Positions 29,871 to 37,832 of a stretch of DNA of 37,909 bases are shown one piece after another. The notes under the pieces are model-generated. The model saw nothing but the letters and a program-made list of their open reading frames with translations. It was not told the DNA's origin and ran no database searches. Each line of letters opens with the position of its first letter. The first letter of the stretch is position 1. Source of the DNA: an uncultured Clostridia bacterium (lineage in GTDB: Bacteria > Bacillota > Clostridia > Christensenellales > Aristaeellaceae); contig CAKULG010000022.1 of assembly GCA_934667105.1 (NCBI GenBank), positions 1 to 37,909 of the forward strand. Direction: 5' to 3'. A program made the translations under genes and the position numbers.

Positions 29871-29898
29871 ATTATACGCCTTTCCCGCCGCGTGTCAA
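29871..29898 (-). promoter_or_regulatory. Consensus promoter of glnN
   Basis: On the minus strand TTGACA (29898-29893), 16-base spacer, TATAAT (29876-29871). Both hexamers are perfect. The start codon is about 129 bases downstream, leaving a leader of about 120 bases. Confidence 0.85.
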
Positions 29899-29974
29899 GC
29901 CCCTTTTTTTGTATTTCTATCGTTTTTCGCCCCGCCCGGAGCGCGCCGCCGCTTTTCGCGCCGGAAAATTTCCC

Positions 29975-30003
29975 TTGCGCCGAAGCGAAAAATGGGCGAT
30001 AAT
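29975..30003 (+). promoter_or_regulatory. Promoter of dnaX
   Basis: TTGCGC (29975-29980), 17-base spacer, GATAAT (29998-30003), 29 bases before the dnaX ATG. Confidence 0.7.
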
Positions 30004-30031
30004 AGAAAAGCGAATGTGGAGGTGTCGAAAG

Positions 30032-31630
30032 ATGTATCAGGCGCTGTACCGGGTCTGGCGGCCCAAGACCTTTTCGGACATGGTGGGCCAGGAAAATATC
30101 GTGCGCACGCTGCGCAACCAGGTGACGACGGGGCGCATCGCCCACGCCTATCTTTTCTGCGGCAGCCGCGGCACCGGCAAAACCAGCGCGGCCAAGATCA
30201 TGGCCCGGGCCATCAACTGCCTGAACCCGCAAAACGGCGATCCCTGCGGGGAATGCGCTTCCTGCAAAACCATCGAAAGCGACGCATCCTTCGACGTATA
30301 CGAAATGGACGCGGCCAGCAACAGCCGGGTGGAGGAAATTCGGGAGCTGCTGGAAAAGGTGGATTACCCGCCCCAATTCGGGAAATACAAGGTATATATC
30401 ATCGACGAAGTTCACATGCTTTCCAACGCGGCCTTTAACGCCCTGCTGAAAACCCTGGAGGAGCCGCCGGAATACATGGTGTTCATCCTGGCCACCACCG
30501 AGCCGCAAAAGCTGCCCGCCACCATTCTTTCCCGCTGCCAGCGCTTTGATTTCGGCCGCTTTTCCGAGGCCCAGATTGCGGGGCATTTGGAAAAGGTGGT
30601 GCAGCAAAGCGGCATGACGGCGGAGCCCGAGGCCCTGGGCCTTATCGCTCGGGCGGCGGAGGGCGGCATGCGCGACGCGCTGTCCATCCTGGATATGTGC
30701 ATGGGCGAGGGCGAGCATATCACCGAAGAGCATGTCCGCGCCGCCCTGGGCACGGCGGACCGGGCGTTCCTGTTTTCCTTTGCCGAGGCGCTGGCGGAAA
30801 AGAATGGCGGCGAATGCCTGCGCCTGGTGGAGGAATTGATGCGCGGAGGCCGGGACGTGCAGGTGTTTTTAAAGGATCTTTCCGCGCATCTGCGGCTGCT
30901 GATGGCGGCCAAGCTGTGCGGGCCGGACGGCGCCATCCTTGGGGTCACGGGGGAAAACGCCAAGCGCTACGCCCAGCAGGCGGAGGCCTTCGGCCAGGAA
31001 CGGCTGCTGCGGGCGCTGGATCTGTGCATGCACGCCGAGGCGGATACCCGCTGGGCGGCCTCCGCCCGGTCGGTGCTGGAAATTTTTGCGCTTCGCGCCT
31101 GCGAACAGCCCCAGGAGCGGGATTACGCGGCGCTGCTGGAGCGGGTGGACGAACTGGAACGCAAGCTGGCGGAGCTGGAGAAAAACGGCGTGCGCCCCGC
31201 CGCGCCGGGCGCGCCTGCGCCCCGAAGCGCGAAGCCTGCCCGCCCTGCGGAAGCGCCCGTGCCCGAAACGCCCGTGCCCGCCGGGAGCAAGCCGCCTAAG
31301 GACGTATGGAACGACGCGCTGAAATATCTGAAAAAGAACGAGCCGGGCATTTTCGGCCCCCTGTCCCAGGGAAAATACGGCGGCTTCCAGGAGGGGGTAT
31401 ACCGGGCGCTGTTCGGCCCGGAGGCGGATATTTTTGTAGGCATGCTTTCCAACCCGGAGCGGCGAAGCAAGGTGGAAGCGGCGCTGAACGCCTGCGGCGC
31501 GGCGGGGGCCCGCTTCGAGCCCCTGGGCCAGCAGCCTGCTCCTGCCCCGGAAAAGGCGGAGCAAAGCGAAAAAAACCTGAACGGCCTGATCGACATGTTC
31601 GGCCGGGATAAAGTGCAGATCGACGAATAA
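30032..31630 (+). CDS. dnaX: DNA polymerase III subunit gamma/tau
   Basis: Start at 30032, with GGAGGTG about 8 bases upstream; earlier in-frame ATGs precede the promoter's -10. The 532-residue protein begins YQALYRVWRPKTFSDMVGQE, with Walker A GSRGTGKT (44-51) and the zinc-binding cysteines Cys63, 72, 75 and 78. DEVHMLSNAAFNALLKTLEEPP is Walker B and its helix, and LSRCQRFDF carries the arginine finger. Domain III follows to about residue 365, then a Pro/Ala-rich linker and a tau-type tail. It loads the sliding clamp at the replication fork. I see no canonical A-AAA-AAG slippery site. The usual neighbours ybaB and recR do not follow in this window. Confidence 0.96.
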   Translation: MYQALYRVWRPKTFSDMVGQENIVRTLRNQVTTGRIAHAYLFCGSRGTGKTSAAKIMARAINCLNPQNGDPCGECASCKTIESDASFDVYEMDAASNSRVEEIRELLEKVDYPPQFGKYKVYIIDEVHMLSNAAFNALLKTLEEPPEYMVFILATTEPQKLPATILSRCQRFDFGRFSEAQIAGHLEKVVQQSGMTAEPEALGLIARAAEGGMRDALSILDMCMGEGEHITEEHVRAALGTADRAFLFSFAEALAEKNGGECLRLVEELMRGGRDVQVFLKDLSAHLRLLMAAKLCGPDGAILGVTGENAKRYAQQAEAFGQERLLRALDLCMHAEADTRWAASARSVLEIFALRACEQPQERDYAALLERVDELERKLAELEKNGVRPAAPGAPAPRSAKPARPAEAPVPETPVPAGSKPPKDVWNDALKYLKKNEPGIFGPLSQGKYGGFQEGVYRALFGPEADIFVGMLSNPERRSKVEAALNACGAAGARFEPLGQQPAPAPEKAEQSEKNLNGLIDMFGRDKVQIDE

Positions 31631-31677
31631 CCCCGCCGGATCCACAGGATGAAACGGGGCGCATTTTCCGTTTTTTT
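31631..31677 (+). terminator. Terminator of dnaX
   Basis: CCCCG (31631-31635) pairs with CGGGG (31654-31658), with an inner ATCC/GGAT stem. Seven T follow after a 12-base gap (31671-31677). It starts directly after the dnaX stop. Confidence 0.55.
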
Positions 31678-31714
31678 ATCAGGGAGCGACGTCGCGCACC
31701 CTTGCCTTCGGGAT

Positions 31715-31742
31715 TTGCAAAAAGCGAAATCTGTGCTATACT
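31715..31742 (+). promoter_or_regulatory. Promoter of the gene at 31783
   Basis: TTGCAA (31715-31720), 16-base spacer, TATACT (31737-31742), 40 bases before the start codon. Confidence 0.7.
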
Positions 31743-31782
31743 GAAGAATGCAAAATTCTGCTTTTTTCGAAAGGAGCGCCTT

Positions 31783-32868
31783 ATGAATTCCAATCGTGGC
31801 CAATACACCTCGGCGCCGCTGAATAATATGAAAAATAAACGCCCGGACGCCGCCTTCAGCGCCGGGGAGGGAAAGCCGCAGACAGCGGCCCGTCCCCGCC
31901 GCTTCGGCCTGCTGGCGCTGATGCTTTCGGCGGTGCTGCCGGTATTATTTCTGCTGGCGCTGCTGATTTCCGCGCCGCTTCTGCGCTGGGCCTTTCTCAT
32001 CGCGGCGGGGCTCTCCGTGGCGGCCATGTGGCTGCTGGGGGCCTTTGTGCGCAACGCCCGGGGCACGCTGACGGTGGTCTATTGCGCGCTGGCGGTGGTG
32101 ATCGCCCTTTCGCTGTTTATGGATCAGGCCCCCGAGGCGCAGAAGGCCTCCAGCCGCGTGGCGGATTCCGGGGCGCTGTTCTCCGATCAGGTGGACCCCG
32201 GCGCGCTCAGCGCGCTGCTGAACGACGGCGCGGCCACTGAAGCGCCCACCTCCGCCCCCTCCATCTCCGCCACGCAGCAGCAATTGGAGGCGTTCTTCTA
32301 CAGCTGGGCGGAAAATGATATTCCCGCCATGCTGCAATTGTGCGCCCCCGCCTGGGTCGCTCAGCAGCAGGCCCCCAGTGAACGGCTGTGGCAGCTGATG
32401 AGCCAGCGCCACCCCCTGCAATACCAGGTGGAAAACGTGCAGGGCAGCGAGGCGGATACCACCCGCACCATCACGCTGAAGGTTTCCATGGCCAAGGAAG
32501 GCCATACGGAGGCAGAGCTGGTGCGGATGCAGGTGCTCATGTTCCGGGTGAACGACGTTTGGTATGTGGATCCCCAGTCGCTGGGCGGCACGCCCATCGA
32601 CGAAGCTGCGGAGGCGGAAAAGCAGCAACAGCAGGCGCAGATCGTGGGCACCACCATCGCGCCCACCGCCACCCCCAACGCCGACGCTAACGCCCAGGTG
32701 CTGTATTACAATTCCAATGGCGGCAAATATTATCATTCCATGCCCAATTGCCCCGCGGTGGACGAGCGCTATTGGCCCTTGGATAAATTCTATTACAGCG
32801 ATCTGAACACCGCGAAATTTAAGAATCTGCTGCGCTGCACCAAATGCAACGCCCCCGAGCGTCCCTGA
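31783..32868 (+). CDS. Membrane protein with NTF2-like domain and C-terminal Cys motif, unknown function
   Basis: Start at 31783: AAGGAGCG lies 6 bases upstream. The 361-residue protein has a short basic cytoplasmic N-terminus, then about three hydrophobic segments between residues 43 and 115 (LLALMLSAVLPVLFLLALLI, LLRWAFLIAAGLSVAAMWLL, TLTVVYCALAVVIALSLFM). A domain of about 110 residues follows (AFFYSWAENDIPAMLQLCAP, ending FRVNDVWYVDPQS) of the NTF2-like type. After a Thr/Ala-rich linker comes a small domain YYNSNGGKYYHSMPNCPAVDE with a final LRCTKCNAP. This 'YH-x3-6-C...C-x2-C' pattern recalls the small metal-binding module seen at the end of many secreted clostridial proteins. Role unknown; transcribed alone, convergent with the next gene. 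Confidence 0.8.
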   Translation: MNSNRGQYTSAPLNNMKNKRPDAAFSAGEGKPQTAARPRRFGLLALMLSAVLPVLFLLALLISAPLLRWAFLIAAGLSVAAMWLLGAFVRNARGTLTVVYCALAVVIALSLFMDQAPEAQKASSRVADSGALFSDQVDPGALSALLNDGAATEAPTSAPSISATQQQLEAFFYSWAENDIPAMLQLCAPAWVAQQQAPSERLWQLMSQRHPLQYQVENVQGSEADTTRTITLKVSMAKEGHTEAELVRMQVLMFRVNDVWYVDPQSLGGTPIDEAAEAEKQQQQAQIVGTTIAPTATPNADANAQVLYYNSNGGKYYHSMPNCPAVDERYWPLDKFYYSDLNTAKFKNLLRCTKCNAPERP

Positions 32869-32869
32869 T

Positions 32870-33673
32870 TCACGGGGCGAGGGCGGCGGCGTAATCCGCC
32901 ATGCCCACGGCGCACAGCAGCTGGCAATACTTGATCTGCGCCCCCAGGCGCACGGCGCTTTGCGCGTTGGCCGCCTGCTCCAGACCGTCGGCCAGCGCCT
33001 GCAGCAGATCCATCACCTGCTGCACGGCCTGGGGCGGCGCGTCAAAGAGCGCGGCCAGTCTGCCCCGCAGGGCCGTCGCCGTCTCCCGGGTGGAGGTTAG
33101 GGCGGCGCGGTAATCCTGCTCCTTGCCCTGGTCGATGGCCTGGGAAAGGGCGAACAACTGCTCCGCCGCCTGATCCAGCGCGTCGTAAGCGTCCGAAAGG
33201 GCGGTAAGCTGCGCCCGCTGGCCCGTCAGCCGTAAGGTGATTTCCGGGCGCGAAATCTCGTAAATGTATGCGTCCACCTGGTGCTGTGTTCGCAGCTGGG
33301 TCTGCACCGCCTGGGCGTCCGCCCGGGTCGGATAGGCCGCCGCCAGCACCCGGTAATGCTCCCGACGGGCAATATACCCCGCCGCGCCCCGTAGGCGGAA
33401 GCTCTCCGCCAGGTCGCCTGCGGAGGCGGTATCCTCAAAAACGCCCAGCTGCAGGGCGTACCAAGTTTTGCCCGGCAGAACCAGCGTGCGGGTTTCCGCC
33501 GCCCGGTCCTGGGGAGAAAGCGCGGGGGTGAAGCGCAGAAACGCGCCTGCGTCCGTATCCCGCAGCAGCCAGAAAGCGGCGCACCCCAGCGCCAGCAAAC
33601 CAAGCAAAATCGGCCAAACGGGGCTGTGCCGCCTCGTTTTATATCGCCGCACCTTCAGCCTTCCGGCGCGCAT
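32870..33673 (-). CDS. SPOR-domain membrane protein
   Basis: Start at 33673 (MRAGRLKVRRYK); GGGGG lies 8 bases upstream. A GTG at about 33652 is an alternative. The 267-residue protein has a basic cytoplasmic N-terminus and a membrane helix (about 19-36, VWPILLGLLALGCAAFWLL). An extracellular SPOR domain follows (about 63-140: KTWYALQLGVFEDTASAGDL, ending YRVLAAAYPTRADAQAV). SPOR domains bind denuded peptidoglycan strands at septa. The rest (150-267) is helical, Ala/Gln-rich and unlike known domains. In spore-formers some SPOR proteins act at the sporulation septum or in cell wall remodelling; this is a guess here. It is divergent from the DUF6062 operon (70 bases apart). Confidence 0.85.
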   Translation of the reverse strand: MRAGRLKVRRYKTRRHSPVWPILLGLLALGCAAFWLLRDTDAGAFLRFTPALSPQDRAAETRTLVLPGKTWYALQLGVFEDTASAGDLAESFRLRGAAGYIARREHYRVLAAAYPTRADAQAVQTQLRTQHQVDAYIYEISRPEITLRLTGQRAQLTALSDAYDALDQAAEQLFALSQAIDQGKEQDYRAALTSTRETATALRGRLAALFDAPPQAVQQVMDLLQALADGLEQAANAQSAVRLGAQIKYCQLLCAVGMADYAAALAP

Positions 33674-33743
33674 GCCCTCCGCCCCCTTTCCTTTACGGGA
33701 GGAGTATATGCGCCGCAAGAGCAAAACATGACCAGGAGGAATC

Positions 33744-34517
33744 ATGCGCTATCATATCGACACCATCCCCGTATGGGACGCGGTGAAGCTGGACGGAGAA
33801 TGCCCCCTGTGCGCCCTGCGCCGCCGCAACGAACTGCAGGATGTGGATCGCTTTCTGGGGGCCTCGGTGATGGAGCCGGACACCCGGGTGCGGGTGAACG
33901 CCAAGGGCTTCTGCCCCCGGCACCAGGCGCTTTTGTTCGCCCAAAAAAATCGCCTGGGCCACGCGCTGATGATGCACACCCATCTGAAGGAAACCATGGG
34001 CAAGGCCCAGCCCATTTTCGAAAAGGCCCGGGCCGCCGCCCGCCAGGATGCGGAAACCCCCGCCCTGCGAAGGATGATGGGCCGCTCTCAGGGCAAGGCG
34101 GATCTGAAGCAGGCGGCCGCGCAGCTGCGGGAATTAACCTCCTGCTGCATCCTGTGCGAAAGCATCGAGGAAAACACCCGGCGCTATGCCTACACCCTGC
34201 TGCACCTGTATAAAACCGACGCGGCCTTCCGCCAGGCCTTCGCCGCCTCCAAGGGCGTGTGCCTGCCGGATATGGCGCTGCTGATGGAAATGGCGGAGGA
34301 AACGCTTTCCGGCCCCGTTCTGGGGGATTTTATTAACGATCTTTGCGCCGCAGAAGAAAAAAGCCTGACCAAGCTGGAAAGCGATTTGGAGGGCTTCACC
34401 CTGAAATTTGATTACCGCAACGCGGATAAGCCCTGGGGCGACAGCCGGAACGCGCTGGAAAGAAGCGTGAACAAGCTGCGCTCCTGGTGCGTGGGAGAGG
34501 AGCCGAACCCCAAATGA
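33744..34517 (+). CDS. DUF6062-type cysteine-rich cytoplasmic protein
   Basis: AGGAGG lies 5 bases before ATG. The 257-residue protein starts MRYHIDTIPVWDAVKLDGEC with a Cys20-x2-Cys23 pair (CPLC), then FCPRH (Cys57, His60) and a second set, CCILC, near residue 135, followed by CLPD. These two cysteine/histidine clusters and the opening 'T-I-P-x-x-D-A-x-K' resemble proteins annotated as DUF6062 in Clostridia. No membrane segment or signal peptide. The paired Cys-x2-Cys sites suggest metal binding. The stop overlaps the ATG of the next gene (ATGA), so it heads an operon with two GerMN lipoproteins. Function unknown. Confidence 0.8.
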   Translation: MRYHIDTIPVWDAVKLDGECPLCALRRRNELQDVDRFLGASVMEPDTRVRVNAKGFCPRHQALLFAQKNRLGHALMMHTHLKETMGKAQPIFEKARAAARQDAETPALRRMMGRSQGKADLKQAAAQLRELTSCCILCESIEENTRRYAYTLLHLYKTDAAFRQAFAASKGVCLPDMALLMEMAEETLSGPVLGDFINDLCAAEEKSLTKLESDLEGFTLKFDYRNADKPWGDSRNALERSVNKLRSWCVGEEPNPK

Positions 34518-35485
34518 GCCGTCGAGCCCGCCGCCTGGCGCTGCTGGCGCTATGCGTAATGCTGCTGGGGGGGTGCATGTCCTCCCCGCCCGATTCGCTG
34601 ATTCGCAGCGAGCCCGGCGATTCCTCCGCCCTTATCAGCGCGGACGCGCGCCAATTGTCCGCCCAGGCGTTGGACGCCGTATTGTATTACCGCTATCAAT
34701 CTTCCGCCTTTTTGGCCCCTGAAAACCGGCGCATTGAAATTGCCCGGAACGATACCCCCGAAAAGGCGCTGATTCAGGCGCTGCTGGACGGCCCCTCCCC
34801 CACGGCGGCGCAGCTTTCCCCGCTTTTTCCTCAGGGAACGCAGTTGCTGGCCGTATCCCGCCAGGGGGACACGCTGTATATCACCTTTAACGAAGCGCTG
34901 CTCGCCCGCTATCCCGACGAGCCCGCCGATTGCAGCCGGGAGCCCTGGCGCACCGAAGCCCCCCTGCGCCGCCAGCTCTGCCTGGATTCCCTCATCGCCA
35001 CCCTCACCGAGGCGGGGCTTTGCGCCCAGGCCCAGGTGCTGGTTTACAGGGAAAACGCGGTTTCCTCTTCCCTGCGGCTGCAAACGGGGTATCTGACGCT
35101 GGAAAACGACGAAACGCCTCTGCCGCCCCTGACCCGGCGGGAGGAAACGCTGCTGACGGCGCACAACGCCGCCCTTTCCCTGCTCACCGCCTGGCTGACC
35201 CAGGATTGGGAAGCGCTTTACGCCTATACTCAGGCGGAGGAAGCGCGCCCTGCCGCCCAGACGGCCTACGCCGCCTTCGATCAGGCGGCGGTGCTGACGG
35301 GCTTCACGGTATCTCCCGGCGCTGTTTCCCAGGCGGGGGATTACGCCGTGCTCTGCGCGGATATAACGCTCCGCGCCCAGGGAGAGGACGCGGCCCGGAC
35401 GGGCTATCCCCTGCGGCTGGAGCGCGAGGGCGGCCTTTGGAAAATATCCTATGCGCGCCTGCTGGCGCTGATGGGGCAGGAGTGA
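34514..35485 (+). CDS. GerMN-domain lipoprotein with C-terminal NTF2-like domain
   Basis: Start at ATG 34514, overlapping the previous stop; AGGAG is 11 bases upstream. An in-frame GTG at 34487 would put 9 extra residues before the signal peptide. The 323-residue product has a lipoprotein signal with lipobox LLGGC (Cys21), so it is anchored outside the membrane. Residues about 50-195 fit a GerMN domain (VLYYRYQSS, then TPEKALIQALLDGP, LLAVSRQGDTLYITFNEALL, DSLIATLTE). The last ~110 residues (NAALSLLTAWLTQDWEALYAYT, ending GGLWKISYARLLALM) are NTF2-like. GerM of Bacillus takes part in the SpoIIIA-SpoIIQ channel and germination. Confidence 0.85.
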   Translation: MSRRARRLALLALCVMLLGGCMSSPPDSLIRSEPGDSSALISADARQLSAQALDAVLYYRYQSSAFLAPENRRIEIARNDTPEKALIQALLDGPSPTAAQLSPLFPQGTQLLAVSRQGDTLYITFNEALLARYPDEPADCSREPWRTEAPLRRQLCLDSLIATLTEAGLCAQAQVLVYRENAVSSSLRLQTGYLTLENDETPLPPLTRREETLLTAHNAALSLLTAWLTQDWEALYAYTQAEEARPAAQTAYAAFDQAAVLTGFTVSPGAVSQAGDYAVLCADITLRAQGEDAARTGYPLRLEREGGLWKISYARLLALMGQE

Positions 35486-35486
35486 A

Positions 35487-37010
35487 TTGACCTTGAGCAA
35501 GCATGGAATCCGGCTGATTTGCCTTTTATGCGTCTGCGCGCTGCTGACGGGCTGCGGCGCTTCCGAAAAGGCGGGAAGCGGCGCAACCCTGCCCCCCGCC
35601 CCCCGGCAAACGGGCGCGCCCGAAAACGACGCGGAGCAGACCTATAGCCAGAGCGTGGCGCTGTATCTGCCCTCCCGGGATGGAACGCGGCTATTGGCCG
35701 TGCCTGAAACGGCGGAGCTTTCCCTGAATCGACCCACGGCCCAAACGCTCAGCGAGCTGCTGCTTTCCCACCCCGGCACGGAGACCGCCGCCCCCCTGGG
35801 GGGCGATGTGGCGCTGCGCCTTTCGGATACGGAGGCGGTGGAGGTTTCGGGCCGGGTGGCAACGGTGAGCCTGGGGGCCTCCGCCCTGCGCTTATCCCAT
35901 GAGGAATTGTTCACCGTGGGCCAGGCCCTGGCCAACACGCTGTGCCAATTCGGCGATTTAGAATATGTCAACGTGCTGATCGCCGGGGTGCAGCCCGGGC
36001 TGGATATCGCCGCCACGCTGCCCGCCGGCTGCTTCCAGCGGAACACCCAGGAATCCCTGGGGACGCTGTGGGCCCGGGCCTCCGCCCAGAAAACCGCCAG
36101 TCGGCGCGCCTTTACCGCCGCGCTGTATTATCCCGCTGCGGCGGGCAAGGGCATTCTTTGCGAGGCGCGAACGCTGGCCCTTACCGATCTGGACGCCCCC
36201 GCCCTGATTCGCGCCCTGCTTTCGGCGCTTTCCGCCGGGCCGGAGGCCCTGCCCGCCGCGCCCAGCTATCCCGATTTGACGGCGCAGCTGTCTGCGGAGC
36301 CCGAAGTTCGAGAGGAAGGGGGCCAGCGCCGCGCCGTGCTGCAATTCTCCGAGGAATTGAACCAGCAATTGATTGGCGCGGGAATCACCCGCTCAGTGAT
36401 GGCCGCCTCTCTCGTGACCACGTTGACCACCTTTATTCCCGGGCTGGACGGCGTGGAAATGACCATCGGAACGGAAAAAATCGTCAGCCTGACCCCCTCG
36501 GGCACGTTGCTTCGGGCGGGAGAAACGTTGTTTTTCTCAGACGGGCTGATGAAGCGCGGCGATTTTTCCTTCTTTCTGCTGGATTACGCCACCCTCTATT
36601 TCGCCGACGGCGATGGAAAATTGCAGCGGGTATCCCGGCCCGTGCCCTATTACGCCGCCGCCAATGTGCGCGCGCTGGTGGATCAGTGGATAGCGGGCCC
36701 TCAAAGCTATGACAGCCCCGCCGGGCTTTCCCCCGTGGCCCCCCAAGGCCTGCGGGACGCCGATCTGTTGGGCGCGGCGTATAAAAGGGGCGTGCTGCTG
36801 CTGAATTTCTCTGCCCAGCTTCAGGCCCTTTCCCAGGGCATGGACGCTGCCCAGGAGCGGCTGATGATCTATTCCCTGGTGAACACCCTGTGCGCGCTGC
36901 GGGGGGTAACGCGGGTGGCCCTGTTCGTGATGGGCGAACAGCCCGATTCCCTGGCAGGCGCGGTTTATCTGCCCGGCGAATTCCTGCCGAACCTGGATCT
37001 GGCGCATTAA
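35487..37010 (+). CDS. Lipoprotein with two GerMN domains
   Basis: Starts with TTG at 35487 (AGGAG 4 bases upstream) or TTG at 35493 (10 bases); no ATG is available. The 507-residue product has lipobox LLTGC (Cys23). Two copies of the GerMN fold follow: one about 55-190 (VALYLPSRDGTRLLAVP, ending FGDLEYVNVLIAG) and one about 360-500 (TLYFADGDGKLQRVSRPVP, VRALVDQWIAGP, YKRGVLLLNFSA, YSLVNTLCALRGVTRVALFV). The middle is a diverged third unit. The double GerMN layout is that of the sporulation protein GerM, a lipoprotein that holds the mother-cell/forespore channel in place. Two bases after the previous stop, same operon. Confidence 0.88.
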   Translation: MTLSKHGIRLICLLCVCALLTGCGASEKAGSGATLPPAPRQTGAPENDAEQTYSQSVALYLPSRDGTRLLAVPETAELSLNRPTAQTLSELLLSHPGTETAAPLGGDVALRLSDTEAVEVSGRVATVSLGASALRLSHEELFTVGQALANTLCQFGDLEYVNVLIAGVQPGLDIAATLPAGCFQRNTQESLGTLWARASAQKTASRRAFTAALYYPAAAGKGILCEARTLALTDLDAPALIRALLSALSAGPEALPAAPSYPDLTAQLSAEPEVREEGGQRRAVLQFSEELNQQLIGAGITRSVMAASLVTTLTTFIPGLDGVEMTIGTEKIVSLTPSGTLLRAGETLFFSDGLMKRGDFSFFLLDYATLYFADGDGKLQRVSRPVPYYAAANVRALVDQWIAGPQSYDSPAGLSPVAPQGLRDADLLGAAYKRGVLLLNFSAQLQALSQGMDAAQERLMIYSLVNTLCALRGVTRVALFVMGEQPDSLAGAVYLPGEFLPNLDLAH

Positions 37011-37081
37011 TGCATGCTTCTAAATGCGTTTCATTTTATCCACAATATGGCGGCAATCGCTGGTTAAAGGAGAGCATATTC

Positions 37082-37759
37082 GTGTTTAAGGAAAGCGACA
37101 ACACCGTCCCCGCCGAGAATCAGGTATCCGCCAACAAACACATCTGCGGCATAGGAATCGGCAATCCCCGCATTTTGTTCCTGGGGAATTCCGTTACGCT
37201 GCACGCCCCGCTGCACGCCATCGGCTGGAACCACAATTGGGGCATGGCGGCCAGCGATATAAGCCGGGATTATGTGCATGTATGTATGCGCCGCATTCAG
37301 GAAAAATATCCCGCCGCTTCCTGGCGGATTGGGCAGTTGGCGGATTGGGAACGCAATTTCTGGAAAGATGAAGAAGTGCTAAAGGATTTTTCTGATTTGC
37401 GAAATTGGCGGCCCGACTTCGTTTTCTGCACCATTCTGGGGGCCAATACCCCTGCGGAGGCCATCGCAAATCACGACTTTGGCGCGCACTATCAGAAAAT
37501 GCTCCGTTTCTTTGACCCCGAAAGCCACGCCCGTCTTGTTATAACAACCATGTTCTGGCGTTCGCCGGAAAAGGACGCGATTATCCGGCGCGTCGCCGGG
37601 GAAACGGGCGCTGTCCTCGTCGAAATGGGCGATTTGGGCGATACCGATGCGATGATGGCGGTGGGACTGTTTGAGCACAACGGCGTAGCCCATCATCCCG
37701 GCGACAAGGGCATGGAAGTCATTGCCGGCCGGCTGCTGGAAGCCGCAAAAATACTTTAA
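37082..37759 (+). CDS. SGNH/GDSL hydrolase family protein
   Basis: I choose GTG at 37082 since AAAGGAG lies 9 bases upstream; an ATG at 37010 overlaps the preceding stop but lacks a site. The 225-residue protein has the nucleophile serine in block I (ILFLGNSVTLH, Ser37), the oxyanion glycine/asparagine in ILGANTP, and the catalytic His near the end in HNGVAHHPGDKGM. HNWGMAASDISRDYVH between them is typical of a clostridial branch of SGNH hydrolases. Such enzymes remove acetyl or other ester groups from sugars or cell wall polymers. No signal peptide, so probably cytoplasmic. Follows the GerMN operon by 71 bases; co-transcription is uncertain. Confidence 0.87.
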   Translation: MFKESDNTVPAENQVSANKHICGIGIGNPRILFLGNSVTLHAPLHAIGWNHNWGMAASDISRDYVHVCMRRIQEKYPAASWRIGQLADWERNFWKDEEVLKDFSDLRNWRPDFVFCTILGANTPAEAIANHDFGAHYQKMLRFFDPESHARLVITTMFWRSPEKDAIIRRVAGETGAVLVEMGDLGDTDAMMAVGLFEHNGVAHHPGDKGMEVIAGRLLEAAKIL

Positions 37760-37808
37760 GCGGGATACCGACGAGCCCGCTCTGAATAAATATCGTATAA
37801 AAATAGCG

Positions 37809-37828
37809 CCCGTTTCAAATGAAACGGG
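37809..37828. terminator. Palindromic stem after the SGNH hydrolase gene
   Basis: CCCGTTTCA pairs with TGAAACGGG over two A. On the minus strand it is followed by CGCTATTTTTA, on the plus strand by the end of the repeat element, so the U-tract is poor on the plus side. It lies 50 bases after the hydrolase stop. Confidence 0.5.
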
Positions 37829-37832
37829 TACT

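Noticed and set aside
30032..31630. Programmed frameshift in dnaX making a short gamma form
   Set aside because: The longest A-runs (for example near 31328) do not form the A-AAA-AAG heptamer, and no downstream stem at the right spacing was seen.
36890..37081. Longer N-terminus for the SGNH hydrolase
   Set aside because: It would overlap the GerMN gene by about 120 bases, whereas GTG at 37082 has AAAGGAG at 9 bases and gives the usual short lead to the GNS motif.
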